Assembly (NCBI GenBank): GCA_003246625.1
Contig: QJZR01000010.1
Coordinates: 62,001 to 126,000, forward strand
Direction of reading: 5' to 3'
Length of the DNA stretch: 64,000 bases
From: Alphaproteobacteria bacterium
GTDB taxonomy: Bacteria; Pseudomonadota; Alphaproteobacteria; Rhodospirillales; Rhodospirillaceae
This document shows, piece by piece, positions 10,673 to 20,507 of this stretch. The first letter of the stretch is position 1. Every line of letters begins with the position of its first letter. The notes under the pieces are model-generated. The model was not told where the DNA came from. It did not search any database and saw nothing but the letters and a program-made list of their open reading frames with translations. A program made the translations under genes and the position numbers.

Positions 10673-11872
10673 ATGAATATCCATGAATACCAAGCGAAAC
10701 AGCTACTGAAGGGATACGGCGTCGACGTCCTCGACGGCGGTGTCGTCTATTCCGAGGTGGATGCCTTCACCGTCGCCGAGCGTCTTGGCGGTCCGGTTTG
10801 GGTGGTCAAGTCCCAAATCCATGCCGGCGGACGCGGCAAGGGCAAGTTCAAGGAAGAGGAAGCCGGTCCCGGCGGCGGGGTGCGTCTGGCCCGCTCCGAG
10901 CGCGACGTCGAAAAGATCGCGTCGCAGATCCTCGGCAACACCCTGGTCACCAAGCAGACCGGACCCGACGGCCAGCGCGTCAAGCGGGTCTACATCGAGC
11001 AGGGCTGCGATATCCGGCGCGAGCTGTATCTGTCGATCCTGGTCGACCGCAAGGCGTCGCGCGTCGCGATCGTCGCCTCGACCGAGGGCGGCATGGAGAT
11101 CGAGGAGGTCGCCGAGAAGACCCCCGAGAAGATCCTCACCCTCGCCATCGATCCGGTGGAAGGCCTGCAACCCTATCATGCCCGCCGCATCGCCTACGAA
11201 CTGCAACTGACGGGCAAGCAGGTCAAGGCCGCCGAGCAGTTGATCGCCGGCATCTACAAGGCGTTCGTCGAACTCGACGCGGCGATGATCGAGATCAACC
11301 CGCTGGTGGTCACCGGCGACGACCGGGTGATCGCGCTCGACGCCAAGATGAGCTTCGACGACAACGCGCTCTACCGCCACCAGAGCGTCGAGAGCCTGCG
11401 CGACGAGGACGAGGAAGACCCGGCGGAACTGGAAGCGGTGCGCCACTCCCTCAACTACGTCCGTCTCGACGGCAATATCGGCTGCATGGTCAACGGCGCG
11501 GGCCTGGCGATGGCCACCATGGACATCATCAAGCTGCACGGCGGCGAACCGGCCAACTTCCTCGACGTCGGCGGCGGCGCGACCAAGGAACGCGTCACCA
11601 CCGCCTTCAAGCTGATTCTCGCCGACCCCAATGTCGAGGGCATCCTGGTCAACATCTTCGGCGGCATCATGCGGTGCGACGTCATCGCCGAAGGGGTGAT
11701 CGCAGCGGCGCGCGAGGTCAGCCTCAACGTGCCCCTGGTGGTGCGTCTGGAGGGCACCAACGTCAATCTCGGCAAGCAGATCCTGAGCGAAAGCGGCCTG
11801 CCGATCATCGCCGCCGACAATCTGGCGGACGCGGCCGAGAAGGTCGTCAAGGCCGTGAAGGAGGCGAAGTAA
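10673..11872 (+). CDS. sucC: Succinyl-CoA synthetase beta subunit (ADP-forming)
   Basis: SucC (399 aa) is the ATP-grasp subunit that makes ATP (or GTP) from succinyl-CoA together with SucD. The start [17 protein letters not shown] is the family signature. [17 protein letters not shown] is the nucleotide-binding region, EINPLVVT and [12 protein letters not shown] give metal and nucleotide contacts, and the C-terminal [15 protein letters not shown] and RLEGTNV are standard. GGAAGGAAACC stands before the ATG. Its stop codon touches the sucD start codon, so the two subunits are made in equal amounts. Confidence 0.97.
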   Translation: MNIHEYQAKQLLKGYGVDVLDGGVVYSEVDAFTVAERLGGPVWVVKSQIHAGGRGKGKFKEEEAGPGGGVRLARSERDVEKIASQILGNTLVTKQTGPDGQRVKRVYIEQGCDIRRELYLSILVDRKASRVAIVASTEGGMEIEEVAEKTPEKILTLAIDPVEGLQPYHARRIAYELQLTGKQVKAAEQLIAGIYKAFVELDAAMIEINPLVVTGDDRVIALDAKMSFDDNALYRHQSVESLRDEDEEDPAELEAVRHSLNYVRLDGNIGCMVNGAGLAMATMDIIKLHGGEPANFLDVGGGATKERVTTAFKLILADPNVEGILVNIFGGIMRCDVIAEGVIAAAREVSLNVPLVVRLEGTNVNLGKQILSESGLPIIAADNLADAAEKVVKAVKEAK

Positions 11873-12751
11873 ATGGCGGTTCTCGTCGGAAAACACACCA
11901 AGGTGATCTGCCAGGGCTTCACCGGCGCGCAGGGGACCTTCCACTCCGAGCAGGCGATCGCCTACGGCACCAACATGGTCGGCGGCGTGACGCCGGGCAA
12001 GGGCGGCAGCAAGCACCTGGACCTGCCGGTGTTCGACACCGTCTGGGACGCGCGCGAGGCCACCGGTTGCGACGCCACGGTGATCTACGTGCCGCCGCCG
12101 TACGCGGCGGACGCCATCCTGGAGGCGGCGAACGCCGGGATCGAACTGATCGTCTGCATCACCGAGGGAATCCCGATTCTCGACATGGTGCGGGTGAAAA
12201 GAGCGTTGAAGGGCTCGCAATCCCGCCTCGTCGGCCCCAACTGTCCAGGGGTGATCACGCCCGGAGAATGCAAGATCGGTATCATGCCCGGACACATCCA
12301 CAAGCGGGGCAAGGTCGGCATCGTGTCGCGGTCCGGCACCCTGACCTACGAGGCGGTGGCGCAGACCACGGCGGCGGGGCTGGGGCAGACCACCTGCATC
12401 GGCATCGGCGGCGACCCGGTCAACGGCACCAACTTTATCGATGCGTTGGACCTGTTCATGGGCGACCCGGAAACCGAGGCGATGATCATGATCGGCGAGA
12501 TCGGCGGTTCGGCCGAGGAGGACGCGGCGCGCTTCTATAAGGACAGCAAGTGCAAGAAGCCGCTGGTCGGTTTCGTTGCCGGGGCGACCGCGCCGCCCGG
12601 ACGCCGCATGGGCCACGCCGGGGCGATCATCGCCGGCGGCGACCACACCGCGGCCGAGAAGATGGACTTCATGCGCTCTTGCGGTCTGTTCGTCGCGGAT
12701 TCGCCCGCGACCCTGGGGCAGACCATGGTCAAGGCGTTGAAAAAGGGCTGA
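11873..12751 (+). CDS. sucD: Succinyl-CoA synthetase alpha subunit
   Basis: SucD (292 aa) binds CoA and carries the phosphorylated histidine. The CoA-binding part includes [12 protein letters not shown] and [34 protein letters not shown] and [10 protein letters not shown] follow, and His248 in RRMGHAGAI is the expected phospho-His. It begins at the base after the sucC stop, with its ribosome site (AAGGAGG) inside the end of sucC. A stable hairpin follows in the gap before sucA. Confidence 0.97.
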   Translation: MAVLVGKHTKVICQGFTGAQGTFHSEQAIAYGTNMVGGVTPGKGGSKHLDLPVFDTVWDAREATGCDATVIYVPPPYAADAILEAANAGIELIVCITEGIPILDMVRVKRALKGSQSRLVGPNCPGVITPGECKIGIMPGHIHKRGKVGIVSRSGTLTYEAVAQTTAAGLGQTTCIGIGGDPVNGTNFIDALDLFMGDPETEAMIMIGEIGGSAEEDAARFYKDSKCKKPLVGFVAGATAPPGRRMGHAGAIIAGGDHTAAEKMDFMRSCGLFVADSPATLGQTMVKALKKG

Positions 12752-12773
12752 GGCCCAGGGCAAACAAATCGTT

Positions 12774-12802
12774 GCCGGACGCCGGAATTCCCGGCGTCCG
12801 GC
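12774..12802 (+). other. Perfect 12-bp hairpin in the sucD-sucA gap
   Basis: Bases 12774-12785 pair exactly with 12791-12802 around a 5-base AATTC loop. No T-tract follows, so it is not a classic terminator. It may protect the sucCD message end, be a processing site, or damp read-through into sucA. Its last base lies just before an in-frame GTG at 12804, which argues against translation starting there. Confidence 0.7.
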
Positions 12803-12854
12803 CGTGATGCAAAGCAAGGAGGCTTCACGGCGGCAGCCGTGTCGACCCGCGTAC

Positions 12855-15800
12855 ATGGTAGGACAGATCGACCCTTCGTTCCTGACCGGCGCCAACGCCA
12901 CGTTCATCGCCGAGCTTTATGCCCGGTATCTTGAGGATCCCGCGTCGGTCGACGCCAGTTGGGTCCCCTATTTCACCGAACTTGCCGACGATCCCGCCGC
13001 GGTGCATGGCGACTTTATCGCCACCCCGTGGGCGCGGCGAGGCACCCAGGTGATCGGCGTCCCCGATCCCGATGCGCCGCCGCCGAAGAAACCCGGCAAG
13101 GGCCTCAAGGAAGGCGCCGCCGCGCTGGCCGGGGCGGGCGCCTCGGAGGACGAGATCCGCAAGCGCATCGTCGATTCGATCCGCGCCCTGATGATGATCC
13201 GCGTCTATCGCGTGCGCGGTCACCTGATGGCCGATCTCGATCCCCTGCGGATGAGTAAGCCGCCGCAGCACCCGGAGCTGGACTTCCGCTCCTATGGCTT
13301 CACCGAGGACGACCTCGACCGCGAAATCTACATGGATTACGTGCTGGGGCTGGAGAAGGCGACCCTGCGCCGCATCCTCCAGGTGGTGCAGGCGACCTAC
13401 TGCGGCACCATCGGCGTCGAGTTCATGCACATTCAGGACCCCGCCCAGAAGGCCTGGATTCAGAAGCGCATCGAGACCGAGGCCAACCAGCCGCGTTTCA
13501 CCGACCGCGGCAAGCGGGCGATCCTGGAACGCCTGACCGAGGCCGAGGGGTTCGAACGCTTCCTGCAACTGAAATACACCGGCACCAAGCGCTTCGGCCT
13601 CGAAGGCGGCGAGACGATGATCCCCGCCATCGAGCAGATTTTGAAGCGCGGCAGCCAGTTGGGCATCCGCGAGGTGGTCCTGGGGATGGCGCATCGCGGC
13701 CGTCTCAACATGCTGACCACGCTGCTGCACAAGCCCTACCGCGCGATGTTCTCGGAATTCCAGGGCAACCCGGCCAATCCCGAGGACGTGCAGGGCTCGG
13801 GCGACGTGAAGTACCATCTGGGCACCTCCGCCGACCGCGAGTTCGACGGCGTGCCGGTGCATCTGTCGCTGACCGCCAACCCGTCGCACCTGGACGCGGT
13901 GGACCCGGTGGTCCTGGGCAAGGTGCGCGCCAAGCAGCAGCAACGCGGCGACGTCGAGCGGAAAGAGGTGATGGGCCTTCTGCTGCATGGCGACGCGGCG
14001 CTGGCCGGGCAGGGGGTGATCGCCGAATGCCTGATGCTGTCGCAGCTGAAGGGCTACACCACCGGCGGCACCCTGCACGTGGTGATCAACAACCAGATCG
14101 GCTTCACCACCGCGCCGCGCTATTCGCGCTCCGGCCCCTATTGCACCGACGTGGCGAAGGGGATTCAGGCGCCGATCTTCCACGTCAACGGCGACGACCC
14201 CGAGGCGGTGGTCCACGTCGCGCGCATCGCCGTGGAATTCCGTCAGGAGTTCAAGACTGACGTGGTGGTGGACATGGTCTGCTATCGCCGCCACGGCCAT
14301 AACGAAAGCGACGAACCGGCGTTCACCCAGCCGATCATGTACCGCAAGATCGCCCGCCATCCGACCACCCGGCAGCTCTATGCCCGGACGCTGGAGGAGC
14401 AGGGCACCATCGCGGCGGGCGAGGCGGACGGCCTGGTTACCGCCTTCCACGACCGCCTGGAGCAGGAGTTCGCCGCGGCCAAGGCCTATCGCCCGAACAA
14501 GGCCGACTGGCTGGAAGGCCGCTGGAGCGGCCTGATCCAGGGGCAGGACCCGGACAGCGACACCCCCGAGGAAGGCGCGGTCTTCCAGGAGGAACGCACC
14601 GGCGTGCCGCTGGACGACTTGCGCGCGGTGGGCCGGGTGCTTTCCAGCGTGCCCGAGGGCTTCAACGTCAACCGCAAGATCCAGCGTCAGTTGGAAGCCA
14701 AGCGGGAGATGTTCGAAAAAGGCGAAGGCCTCGACTGGGCGACCGCCGAGGCCCTGGCCTTCGGCACCCTGCTGAAGGAGGGCACGCCGGTCCGCCTGTC
14801 GGGGCAGGACTGCGGGCGCGGCACCTTCTCGCAGCGGCACGCGGTGCTCACCGACCAGGACAGCGAGGACCACTACGTGCCCCTCGCCCACGTCGGCGAC
14901 AACCAGGGCTTCGCCGAAATTCTCGACAGCCCGCTGTCGGAGAACGCGGTGCTCGGCTTCGAGTACGGCTATTCCCTGGCCGAACCGCACCAGTTGGTGC
15001 TGTGGGAAGGCCAGTTCGGCGACTTCGCCAACGGCGCGCAGGTGCTGTTCGACCAGTTCATCAGTTCGGCGGAATCGAAGTGGCTGCGCATGTCGGGCCT
15101 GGTCTGCCTGTTGCCCCACGGCTTCGAGGGGCAGGGGCCGGAACACAGCTCGGCACGGTTGGAGCGCTACCTGCAACTCTGCGCCGAGGACAACATGCAG
15201 GTCGGCAACCTGACCACGCCCGCCAACTATTTCCACGCGCTCCGGCGGCAGGTGCGGCGCAACTTCCGCAAGCCGCTGATCCTGATGACGCCGAAATCGA
15301 TGCTGCGCGACAAGCGGATGGTCAGCCCGCTGGCCGACTTCACGCCGGAGACCCGCTTCCTGCGCACCATCCCCGAGGTCGAGACTCTCGCCGCGGACGA
15401 CAAGGTGCGCCGCGTGCTGCTCTGCTCGGGCAAGGTCTATTTCGATCTTGCCGCGGGACGGGCGGAACGGGGGATCGACGACGTCGCGATCGTCCGCGTC
15501 GAACAGCTCTATCCCTGGCCGAAGAACACCCTGATGAAGCTTCTCGCGCGGTATCCCAACGCCGAGATCTTCTGGGTGCAGGAAGAACCGGCGAACATGG
15601 GGGCGTGGTTGTTCGCCCTGCCGCGCCTGATCTTCATGATGGAGGAACTGGGGCGCGCCGACGCCCGGCCGACTTATATCGGTCGCCGCGCCGCGGCCTC
15701 GCCCGCCACCGGTCTTTTGCGTAACCACAACGCCGAACAGGCGGCGATCGTCGAACAGGCCCTGATCGGCAAGCGCGACGAATTGTTCCAGCCTTTCCGG

Positions 15801-15857
15801 CGCAGCACCAACCTGGCGCGCCTGTTGCCGCAGGGGTCGGTGCCGAAGAAAAGATGA
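12855..15857 (+). CDS. sucA: 2-Oxoglutarate dehydrogenase E1 component
   Basis: SucA (1000 aa) is the thiamine-diphosphate E1 that decarboxylates 2-oxoglutarate and passes the succinyl group to SucB. SFLTGANATFIAELYARYLE is the usual N-terminus, VLGMAHRGRLNML and GDVKYHLGTS are active-site segments, and NGDDPEAVVHVARIAVEFR with CYRRHGHNESDEP forms the ThDP/Mg site. The start at 12855 is chosen from family length; in-frame GTG 12804 and ATG 12807 would add 16-17 residues. A good AAGGAGG (12816-12822) is too far (32 bases) from 12855 to settle the matter, so the start is uncertain. Confidence 0.95.
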   Translation: MVGQIDPSFLTGANATFIAELYARYLEDPASVDASWVPYFTELADDPAAVHGDFIATPWARRGTQVIGVPDPDAPPPKKPGKGLKEGAAALAGAGASEDEIRKRIVDSIRALMMIRVYRVRGHLMADLDPLRMSKPPQHPELDFRSYGFTEDDLDREIYMDYVLGLEKATLRRILQVVQATYCGTIGVEFMHIQDPAQKAWIQKRIETEANQPRFTDRGKRAILERLTEAEGFERFLQLKYTGTKRFGLEGGETMIPAIEQILKRGSQLGIREVVLGMAHRGRLNMLTTLLHKPYRAMFSEFQGNPANPEDVQGSGDVKYHLGTSADREFDGVPVHLSLTANPSHLDAVDPVVLGKVRAKQQQRGDVERKEVMGLLLHGDAALAGQGVIAECLMLSQLKGYTTGGTLHVVINNQIGFTTAPRYSRSGPYCTDVAKGIQAPIFHVNGDDPEAVVHVARIAVEFRQEFKTDVVVDMVCYRRHGHNESDEPAFTQPIMYRKIARHPTTRQLYARTLEEQGTIAAGEADGLVTAFHDRLEQEFAAAKAYRPNKADWLEGRWSGLIQGQDPDSDTPEEGAVFQEERTGVPLDDLRAVGRVLSSVPEGFNVNRKIQRQLEAKREMFEKGEGLDWATAEALAFGTLLKEGTPVRLSGQDCGRGTFSQRHAVLTDQDSEDHYVPLAHVGDNQGFAEILDSPLSENAVLGFEYGYSLAEPHQLVLWEGQFGDFANGAQVLFDQFISSAESKWLRMSGLVCLLPHGFEGQGPEHSSARLERYLQLCAEDNMQVGNLTTPANYFHALRRQVRRNFRKPLILMTPKSMLRDKRMVSPLADFTPETRFLRTIPEVETLAADDKVRRVLLCSGKVYFDLAAGRAERGIDDVAIVRVEQLYPWPKNTLMKLLARYPNAEIFWVQEEPANMGAWLFALPRLIFMMEELGRADARPTYIGRRAAASPATGLLRNHNAEQAAIVEQALIGKRDELFQPFRRSTNLARLLPQGSVPKKR

Positions 15858-15911
15858 AACGCCCCCTCCGCGGGGCAACCGCGTTCTTGATGCCAGCAGT
15901 GGTCAGATAAC

Positions 15912-17174
15912 ATGCCTTATGAAATCGTCGTCCCGACGCTCGGGGAATCGGTGGTCGAAGCCACCGTCGCGAAATGGTTCAAGCAGGTTGGCGAGGCGGT
16001 GGAAGCCGACGAGCCCCTGGTCGAACTGGAAACCGACAAGGTGACGGTGGAGGTTAACGCCCCCGCCGCTGGCGTTCTGGCGGAAATCGTCGCGCCCGAA
16101 GGCGCGGAGGTCGAGGTCGGCGCGCTTCTCGCCCACCTGGGCGCGGCGGGCGCCCTGCCCGAACCGCCCAAGGCCGCCCAGCCCAAGGCCGCGCCGCCGA
16201 AGGGGGCCGAGGTTCTGGCCGCCGCGGTGGCCGCCGCCGCCCAGCCCGCCGCCGTTCTCGACGACCTGGCCCCGGCGGTGCGGAAACTGGTCGCGGAAAA
16301 GGGCCTGGACCCGGCGGCGATTCCCGCCTCGGGCAAGGACGGCCGCCTGACCAAGGAAGACGTGATCGACTTCCTGGAAGGCCGCACCCGCGTCATGGCC
16401 GGTGCCGCCGCCGCCGCGCCGCTGGCCCCCGCCGCTCCGGCCGCCGCGCCGCTGCCGCCGCGCGCCGCCGATCCGCGCGAGGACCGGGTGAAGATGACCC
16501 GCCTGCGCCGCCGCATCGCCGAGCGCCTGAAGGGCGCGCAGAACACCGCCGCCATCCTGACCACCTTCAACGAGGTGGACATGACCGCGATCCTGGCCCT
16601 GCGCGAACAGTACAAGGCCGCCTTCGAAAAGAAGCACGGCACCCGCCTCGGCTTCATGTCGTTCTTCGTCAAGGCGTGCGTCGCCGCGCTGCGGGAGATC
16701 CCGGCGGTCAACGCCGAAATCGCCGGCGACGAGATCGTCTTCAAGAACTACTACGACGTCGGCGTCGCGGTGGGCACGCCGCAGGGTCTGGTGGTGCCGG
16801 TGGTCCGCGATTGCGATGCCAAGTCCTTCGCCCAGATCGAAAAGGAAATCGCCGCCCTGGCCGGTAAGGCGCGCGACGGCAAGCTGACCGTCGACGACAT
16901 GAGCGGCGGCACCTTCACCATCACCAACGGCGGCGTCTACGGTTCGCTGATGTCGACGCCGATCCTCAACCCGCCGCAGTCGGGCATCCTTGGGATGCAC
17001 AAGACGATGCAGCGGCCGATGGTGATGCCCGACGGTTCGATCCAGGCGCGGCCGATGATGTACGTGGCGCTGTCCTACGACCACCGCATCATCGACGGCG
17101 GCGAGGCGGTGACCTTCCTGGTCAAGGTCAAGGAAGCCCTGGAGGACCCGGCCCGTCTGGTCCTGGGGGTGTAA
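15912..17174 (+). CDS. sucB: 2-Oxoglutarate dehydrogenase E2 component (dihydrolipoyl succinyltransferase)
   Basis: SucB (420 aa) forms the core of the complex and moves the succinyl group to CoA. It has one lipoyl domain with Lys43 in ETDKVTVEV, an Ala/Pro linker, a peripheral-subunit-binding domain near 115-150 ([20 protein letters not shown]), a second Ala/Pro linker, and the catalytic domain ending in [16 protein letters not shown] with His391 and Asp395. It follows sucA by 54 bases. The gap to lpd is long (about 200 bases) and holds a palindromic repeat element. Confidence 0.97.
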   Translation: MPYEIVVPTLGESVVEATVAKWFKQVGEAVEADEPLVELETDKVTVEVNAPAAGVLAEIVAPEGAEVEVGALLAHLGAAGALPEPPKAAQPKAAPPKGAEVLAAAVAAAAQPAAVLDDLAPAVRKLVAEKGLDPAAIPASGKDGRLTKEDVIDFLEGRTRVMAGAAAAAPLAPAAPAAAPLPPRAADPREDRVKMTRLRRRIAERLKGAQNTAAILTTFNEVDMTAILALREQYKAAFEKKHGTRLGFMSFFVKACVAALREIPAVNAEIAGDEIVFKNYYDVGVAVGTPQGLVVPVVRDCDAKSFAQIEKEIAALAGKARDGKLTVDDMSGGTFTITNGGVYGSLMSTPILNPPQSGILGMHKTMQRPMVMPDGSIQARPMMYVALSYDHRIIDGGEAVTFLVKVKEALEDPARLVLGV

Positions 17175-17179
17175 AACGC

Positions 17180-17370
17180 GCGGGTTCCGCCCGCACCCGC
17201 ACAGGGCCGTGGGCCCTGTGTGCCCATGAGTTTTTATGCCGCGCAGCGGCGATCGGCCATTGCGCGGCGCGGCGGTTTTATCGCGCTTCGCGCAACAATT
17301 AAGGAATGGGGTTCGGGGCCCAAGGCCCCGATAGGGTCCAGAGGCAGCGCCCCTGGCCTGGTTTCATGAC
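17180..17370 (+). repeat. Palindromic mosaic intergenic element, copy A (sucB-lpd gap)
   Basis: The left block (about 17180-17227) holds a small hairpin around TTCCG and a perfect 9-bp stem (17200-17208 with 17212-17220, loop GTG), then CCCATG. The right block (about 17307-17366) holds GGGGCCCAAGGCCCC, GGGTCC, a stem around GGCAGCGCC, then CCTGGTTTC. The same block order with different stem bases occurs at 37924-38090 (copy C). A short T-run (17231-17235) follows the left hairpin but is too far away for a good terminator. Bases between the blocks hold no gene. Confidence 0.6.
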
Positions 17371-17380
17371 AGAGGCGAAC

Positions 17381-18796
17381 ATGGCGACGAACAAGGACAG
17401 GGCTTTCGACGTGGTGGTGGTGGGCGGCGGCCCGGGCGGATACGTGTGCGCGATTCGCGCCGCGCAGCTGGGGCTTTCGGTGGCCTGCGTCGAGAAGCGG
17501 GGGACGCTGGGCGGCACGTGCCTGAACGTCGGCTGCATTCCGTCGAAGGTGCTGTTGCAGTCCTCGCACCATTACCACACGGCGAAGGAAGAATTGGCGG
17601 CGCACGGCGTCAAGGTGGCGGGGGTGGAACTCGACCTCGCCGCGATGATGGGCCGCAAGGAAAAGGTGGTCGCCGACTTCACCAAGGGCATCGAGTTCCT
17701 GTTCAAGAAGAACAAGGTCGCCTATTTCAAGGGCGCCGCCGCCTTCACCGGCCCGAACGCGCTGACGGTGACGGGCGCCGAGGGCGAAACCGCGATCACC
17801 GCGAAGAACGTGGTGGTCGCCACCGGTTCGGTCTCCGCGCCGCTGCCGGGGGTGGAGATCGACGAAAAGCGGCTGCTCTCCTCGACCGGCGCGCTGGCCC
17901 TGGCCGAGGTGCCGCAGTCGCTGGTGGTGATCGGCGCCGGGGTGATCGGCCTGGAACTGGGCTCGGTGTGGGCGCGCCTGGGGGCGAAGGTCACCGTGGT
18001 CGAATTCCTCGACAAGATCCTGCCGCCCTTCGACGACGAGGTGTCGAAGCAGATGCAGCGCCTGCTGGAACGCCAGGGCATGGCCTTCAAGCTGGCGCAC
18101 AAGGTCACCGGCGTCGCCGCGACGAAGTCCGGCGCCAAGGTGACGGTGGAACCGGTGAAGGGCGGCGACGCCCTGGAAATCGCCGCCGACGCGGTGCTGG
18201 TGGCGATCGGCCGCCGCCCCTATACCGAGGGCCTCGGCCTGGACGCGGCGGGGGTGTCGACCACCGACCGGGGCTTCATCCCGGTCGACGCGCACGGCCG
18301 CACCAACGTCGCGGGCATCTATGCCATCGGCGACGTGGTGGGCGGCCTGATGCTCGCCCACAAGGCCGAGGAAGAGGGCGTGGCGGTGGCGGAAACCATC
18401 GCCGGGCAGGCGGGTCACGTCAATCACGCGGTGATCCCCTCGGTGGTCTACACCAATCCCGAGGTGGCCAGCGTCGGCAAGACCGAGCAGCAGTTGAAGG
18501 CCGAGGGCGTGGCCTATGCCGTCGGCAAGTTCCCCTTCCTTGCCAACTCGCGGGCCAAGGCCAACGGCGACGCGCAGGGCTTCGTCAAGATTCTGGCCGA
18601 CGCGCGCACCGACCGCGTGCTCGGCGCGCACCTGATCGGGCCGCAGGCGGGCGAGCTGATCGCCGAGGTGGCGATGGCGATGGAATTCGGCGCCTCGGCC
18701 GAGGACATCGCCCGCACCTGCCATGCCCACCCCTCGCTGGCCGAGGCGGTGAAGGAAGCGGCGATGGACGTCGCCAAGCGCGCCATCCACGCGTAG
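17381..18796 (+). CDS. lpdA: Dihydrolipoyl dehydrogenase (E3)
   Basis: This FAD disulfide oxidoreductase (471 aa) reoxidises the lipoyl group of SucB with NAD+. FAD-binding [14 protein letters not shown] is at 13-26, and [13 protein letters not shown] holds the redox pair Cys47/Cys52. [15 protein letters not shown] is the NAD-binding Rossmann motif, [10 protein letters not shown] the second FAD contact, and C-terminal CHAHPSLAE the catalytic His450 with Glu455. ATG 17381 has AGAGGCG just upstream; in-frame ATGs at 17306 and 17366 give longer forms without family support. It is the last gene of the 2-oxoglutarate dehydrogenase cluster and is followed by a terminator-like hairpin. Confidence 0.96.
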   Translation: MATNKDRAFDVVVVGGGPGGYVCAIRAAQLGLSVACVEKRGTLGGTCLNVGCIPSKVLLQSSHHYHTAKEELAAHGVKVAGVELDLAAMMGRKEKVVADFTKGIEFLFKKNKVAYFKGAAAFTGPNALTVTGAEGETAITAKNVVVATGSVSAPLPGVEIDEKRLLSSTGALALAEVPQSLVVIGAGVIGLELGSVWARLGAKVTVVEFLDKILPPFDDEVSKQMQRLLERQGMAFKLAHKVTGVAATKSGAKVTVEPVKGGDALEIAADAVLVAIGRRPYTEGLGLDAAGVSTTDRGFIPVDAHGRTNVAGIYAIGDVVGGLMLAHKAEEEGVAVAETIAGQAGHVNHAVIPSVVYTNPEVASVGKTEQQLKAEGVAYAVGKFPFLANSRAKANGDAQGFVKILADARTDRVLGAHLIGPQAGELIAEVAMAMEFGASAEDIARTCHAHPSLAEAVKEAAMDVAKRAIHA

Positions 18797-18890
18797 AACC
18801 AGGTGAAAGCGGCGCGGAGGGTCTTGGGTCCTCCGCACCGCCCGTTCCTCCCGCGCGAAGGCCGATAGCCGAAAACCAAAGGAACGGGGT
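18797..18890 (-). repeat. Palindromic mosaic intergenic element, copy B (after lpd, reverse orientation)
   Basis: Read on the minus strand it shows GGACCCAAGACCCTCCGC and ends in CCTGGTTC beside the lpd stop, matching the right block of copy C (GGGCCCAAGACCCTCC ... CCTAGTTC). It lacks the GGCAGCGCC hairpin found in copies A and C, so it is a shortened copy. Confidence 0.5.
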
Positions 18891-18892
18891 GC

Positions 18893-18924
18893 GCGAGGGG
18901 TTCCAAACCCCTCGCAACGTTTTT
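18893..18924 (+). terminator. Terminator hairpin after lpd
   Basis: A perfect 10-bp stem (18893-18902 with 18906-18915) closes a CCA loop. Four bases later comes TTTTT (18920-18924), then a pyrimidine-rich stretch. It is well placed to end the suc-lpd transcript before trkH. Confidence 0.7.
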
Positions 18925-19030
18925 CCTTCCCGGCATAAATTTCCCGTAAAGAGCGGACGGTATCTTTAGGTGCGCCGCGTGGCGCGGCGGCGGCATGCTG
19001 ACGGCGGTTCTTCCGTTTCAGGCACGGATC

Positions 19031-20485
19031 ATGTCGTCGGGTTCGTTTCAGTTCGTCGCGTTCGTCATCGGGGTCTTGCTCAACATCGTCGCATCCGCGA
19101 TGGCGATTCCGGCGGCGGTGGACTATTTCGCGCATAATTCCGAATGGCGGGGCTTCGCCGCGGCGATGGCGCTGACGTATTACGTCGGCCTTTCCCTGAT
19201 GGAGGCCAATCGCGGCGCCCCCCGCCGCGTCTCCTTGCGCACCGGCTTTCTGCTGACTTCGCTGAGCTGGGCGATCGTCACCGTCTTCGCCGCGCTGCCG
19301 CTGGTCCTTTGTTCCTCGCGGATCGGTTTCGCCGACGCCTTCTTCGAGGCGATGTCGGGGTTGACCACCTCGGGCGCGACGGTCCTGGTCGGCCTGGACG
19401 ACATGGACCCCGGCATCTTGCTCTGGCGGTCGATGTTGCAGGGGATCGGCGGCTTGGGCATCGTCGCCATGGCGATGATCATGATGCCGTTCCTGCGGGT
19501 CGGCGGCATGCAGTTGTTCCATTCCGAGTCCTCGGACATTTCCGAGCGTCCGGTGCCGCGTGCCTTTCACGTCGTCGGTTTGACCGCGCTCGTCTACGTC
19601 GGGCTGATCGTCGCCTGCGGGGTGGCGCTGGTGGTCGCCGGGATGTCGCCGTTCGACGCCGCCAACCATGCGATGGCGGCGGTGGCCACCGGCGGCTTTT
19701 CGACCAAGGATGCCTCGGTGGGGTTCTATCGTTCCCTGCCGGTCGAAATCGTCCTTATCGTCTTCATGACCGCCGGGTCGTTACCCCTGGTGTTCTATGC
19801 CCGCTTGGCGATGAACTGGCGGCGGGCCTTTTTGCGGGAAAGCCAGGTGCCGGTCTTCCTGTCGGTCCTGGTGCTGGCCATCGCCGGGGTCGCTTTTTTG
19901 CGCTATCGGACCGGAGACGTGCCTTTCCTTCTGGCCCTGCGGGAGTCCGCCTTCAACGTTACCTCGATTCTGACCGATACCGGTTTCGCCTCCACCGATT
20001 ACGCCGCCTGGGGAGACTGGGCGAACGCCGCGTTCATGCTGTTGATGTTCATCGGCGGCTGCGCCGGGTCCACCGCCGGGGCGATCAAGATTTTCCGCTG
20101 GCAGGTGCTGTTCCGCAGCATGGGGCATCAAATGTTGCGGACGCTGTCGCCGCATCGGGTGGCGGTGGTACGCCATCAGGGAACCCCGCTGGACGACGAG
20201 ACCGTGGGGTCGGTGCGCAACTTCTTTTTCATGTACGTTTTGACCTGGGCGGCGCTGTCCACCGGGTGCATGATCGCGGGCATGGACTATCTGTCGGCGA
20301 CCAGCAGCATCGCGCAGGGAATGGCCAACGCCGGGCCCGGCCTGGGGCCTCTGGTCGGTCCGGCGGGAAGCTTCAAGGACGTGCCGGTTGCCGCGAAGTG
20401 GCTGATTTCGGCGGCGATGCTGCTGGGGCGGCTGGAGTTGACCACCGTCTACGTGCTGTTTACCGCCGCCTTCTGGAAAGACTGA
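19031..20485 (+). CDS. trkH: Trk-type potassium uptake protein TrkH
   Basis: TrkH is the membrane channel subunit of the Trk K+ uptake system and works with cytoplasmic TrkA, which is not in this window. The 484-aa product has about ten hydrophobic helices and the four selectivity-filter loops of the family, including MSGLTTSGATVL, VATGGFSTKDAS, LTDTGFASTDYAAW and ANAGPGLG. GGLGIVAMAMIMMP and GGCAGSTAGAIKIFR are family landmarks. An in-frame ATG at 18995 would add 12 residues; neither start has a strong ribosome site. It is followed by a KdpD-like kinase and KdpE, an unusual pairing with Trk rather than the Kdp ATPase. Confidence 0.93.
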   Translation: MSSGSFQFVAFVIGVLLNIVASAMAIPAAVDYFAHNSEWRGFAAAMALTYYVGLSLMEANRGAPRRVSLRTGFLLTSLSWAIVTVFAALPLVLCSSRIGFADAFFEAMSGLTTSGATVLVGLDDMDPGILLWRSMLQGIGGLGIVAMAMIMMPFLRVGGMQLFHSESSDISERPVPRAFHVVGLTALVYVGLIVACGVALVVAGMSPFDAANHAMAAVATGGFSTKDASVGFYRSLPVEIVLIVFMTAGSLPLVFYARLAMNWRRAFLRESQVPVFLSVLVLAIAGVAFLRYRTGDVPFLLALRESAFNVTSILTDTGFASTDYAAWGDWANAAFMLLMFIGGCAGSTAGAIKIFRWQVLFRSMGHQMLRTLSPHRVAVVRHQGTPLDDETVGSVRNFFFMYVLTWAALSTGCMIAGMDYLSATSSIAQGMANAGPGLGPLVGPAGSFKDVPVAAKWLISAAMLLGRLELTTVYVLFTAAFWKD

Positions 20486-20507
20486 CCGGAACGGACGAGG
20501 ACGCGCG

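Noticed and set aside
12825-15878. A 1017-codon open frame antisense to sucA
   Set aside because: Same cause: codon bias of sucA leaves the opposite strand open. The translation has no recognisable domain.
17234-19669. An 811-codon minus frame across lpd and trkH
   Set aside because: It runs through two clear + strand genes and an intergenic repeat; shadow frame.
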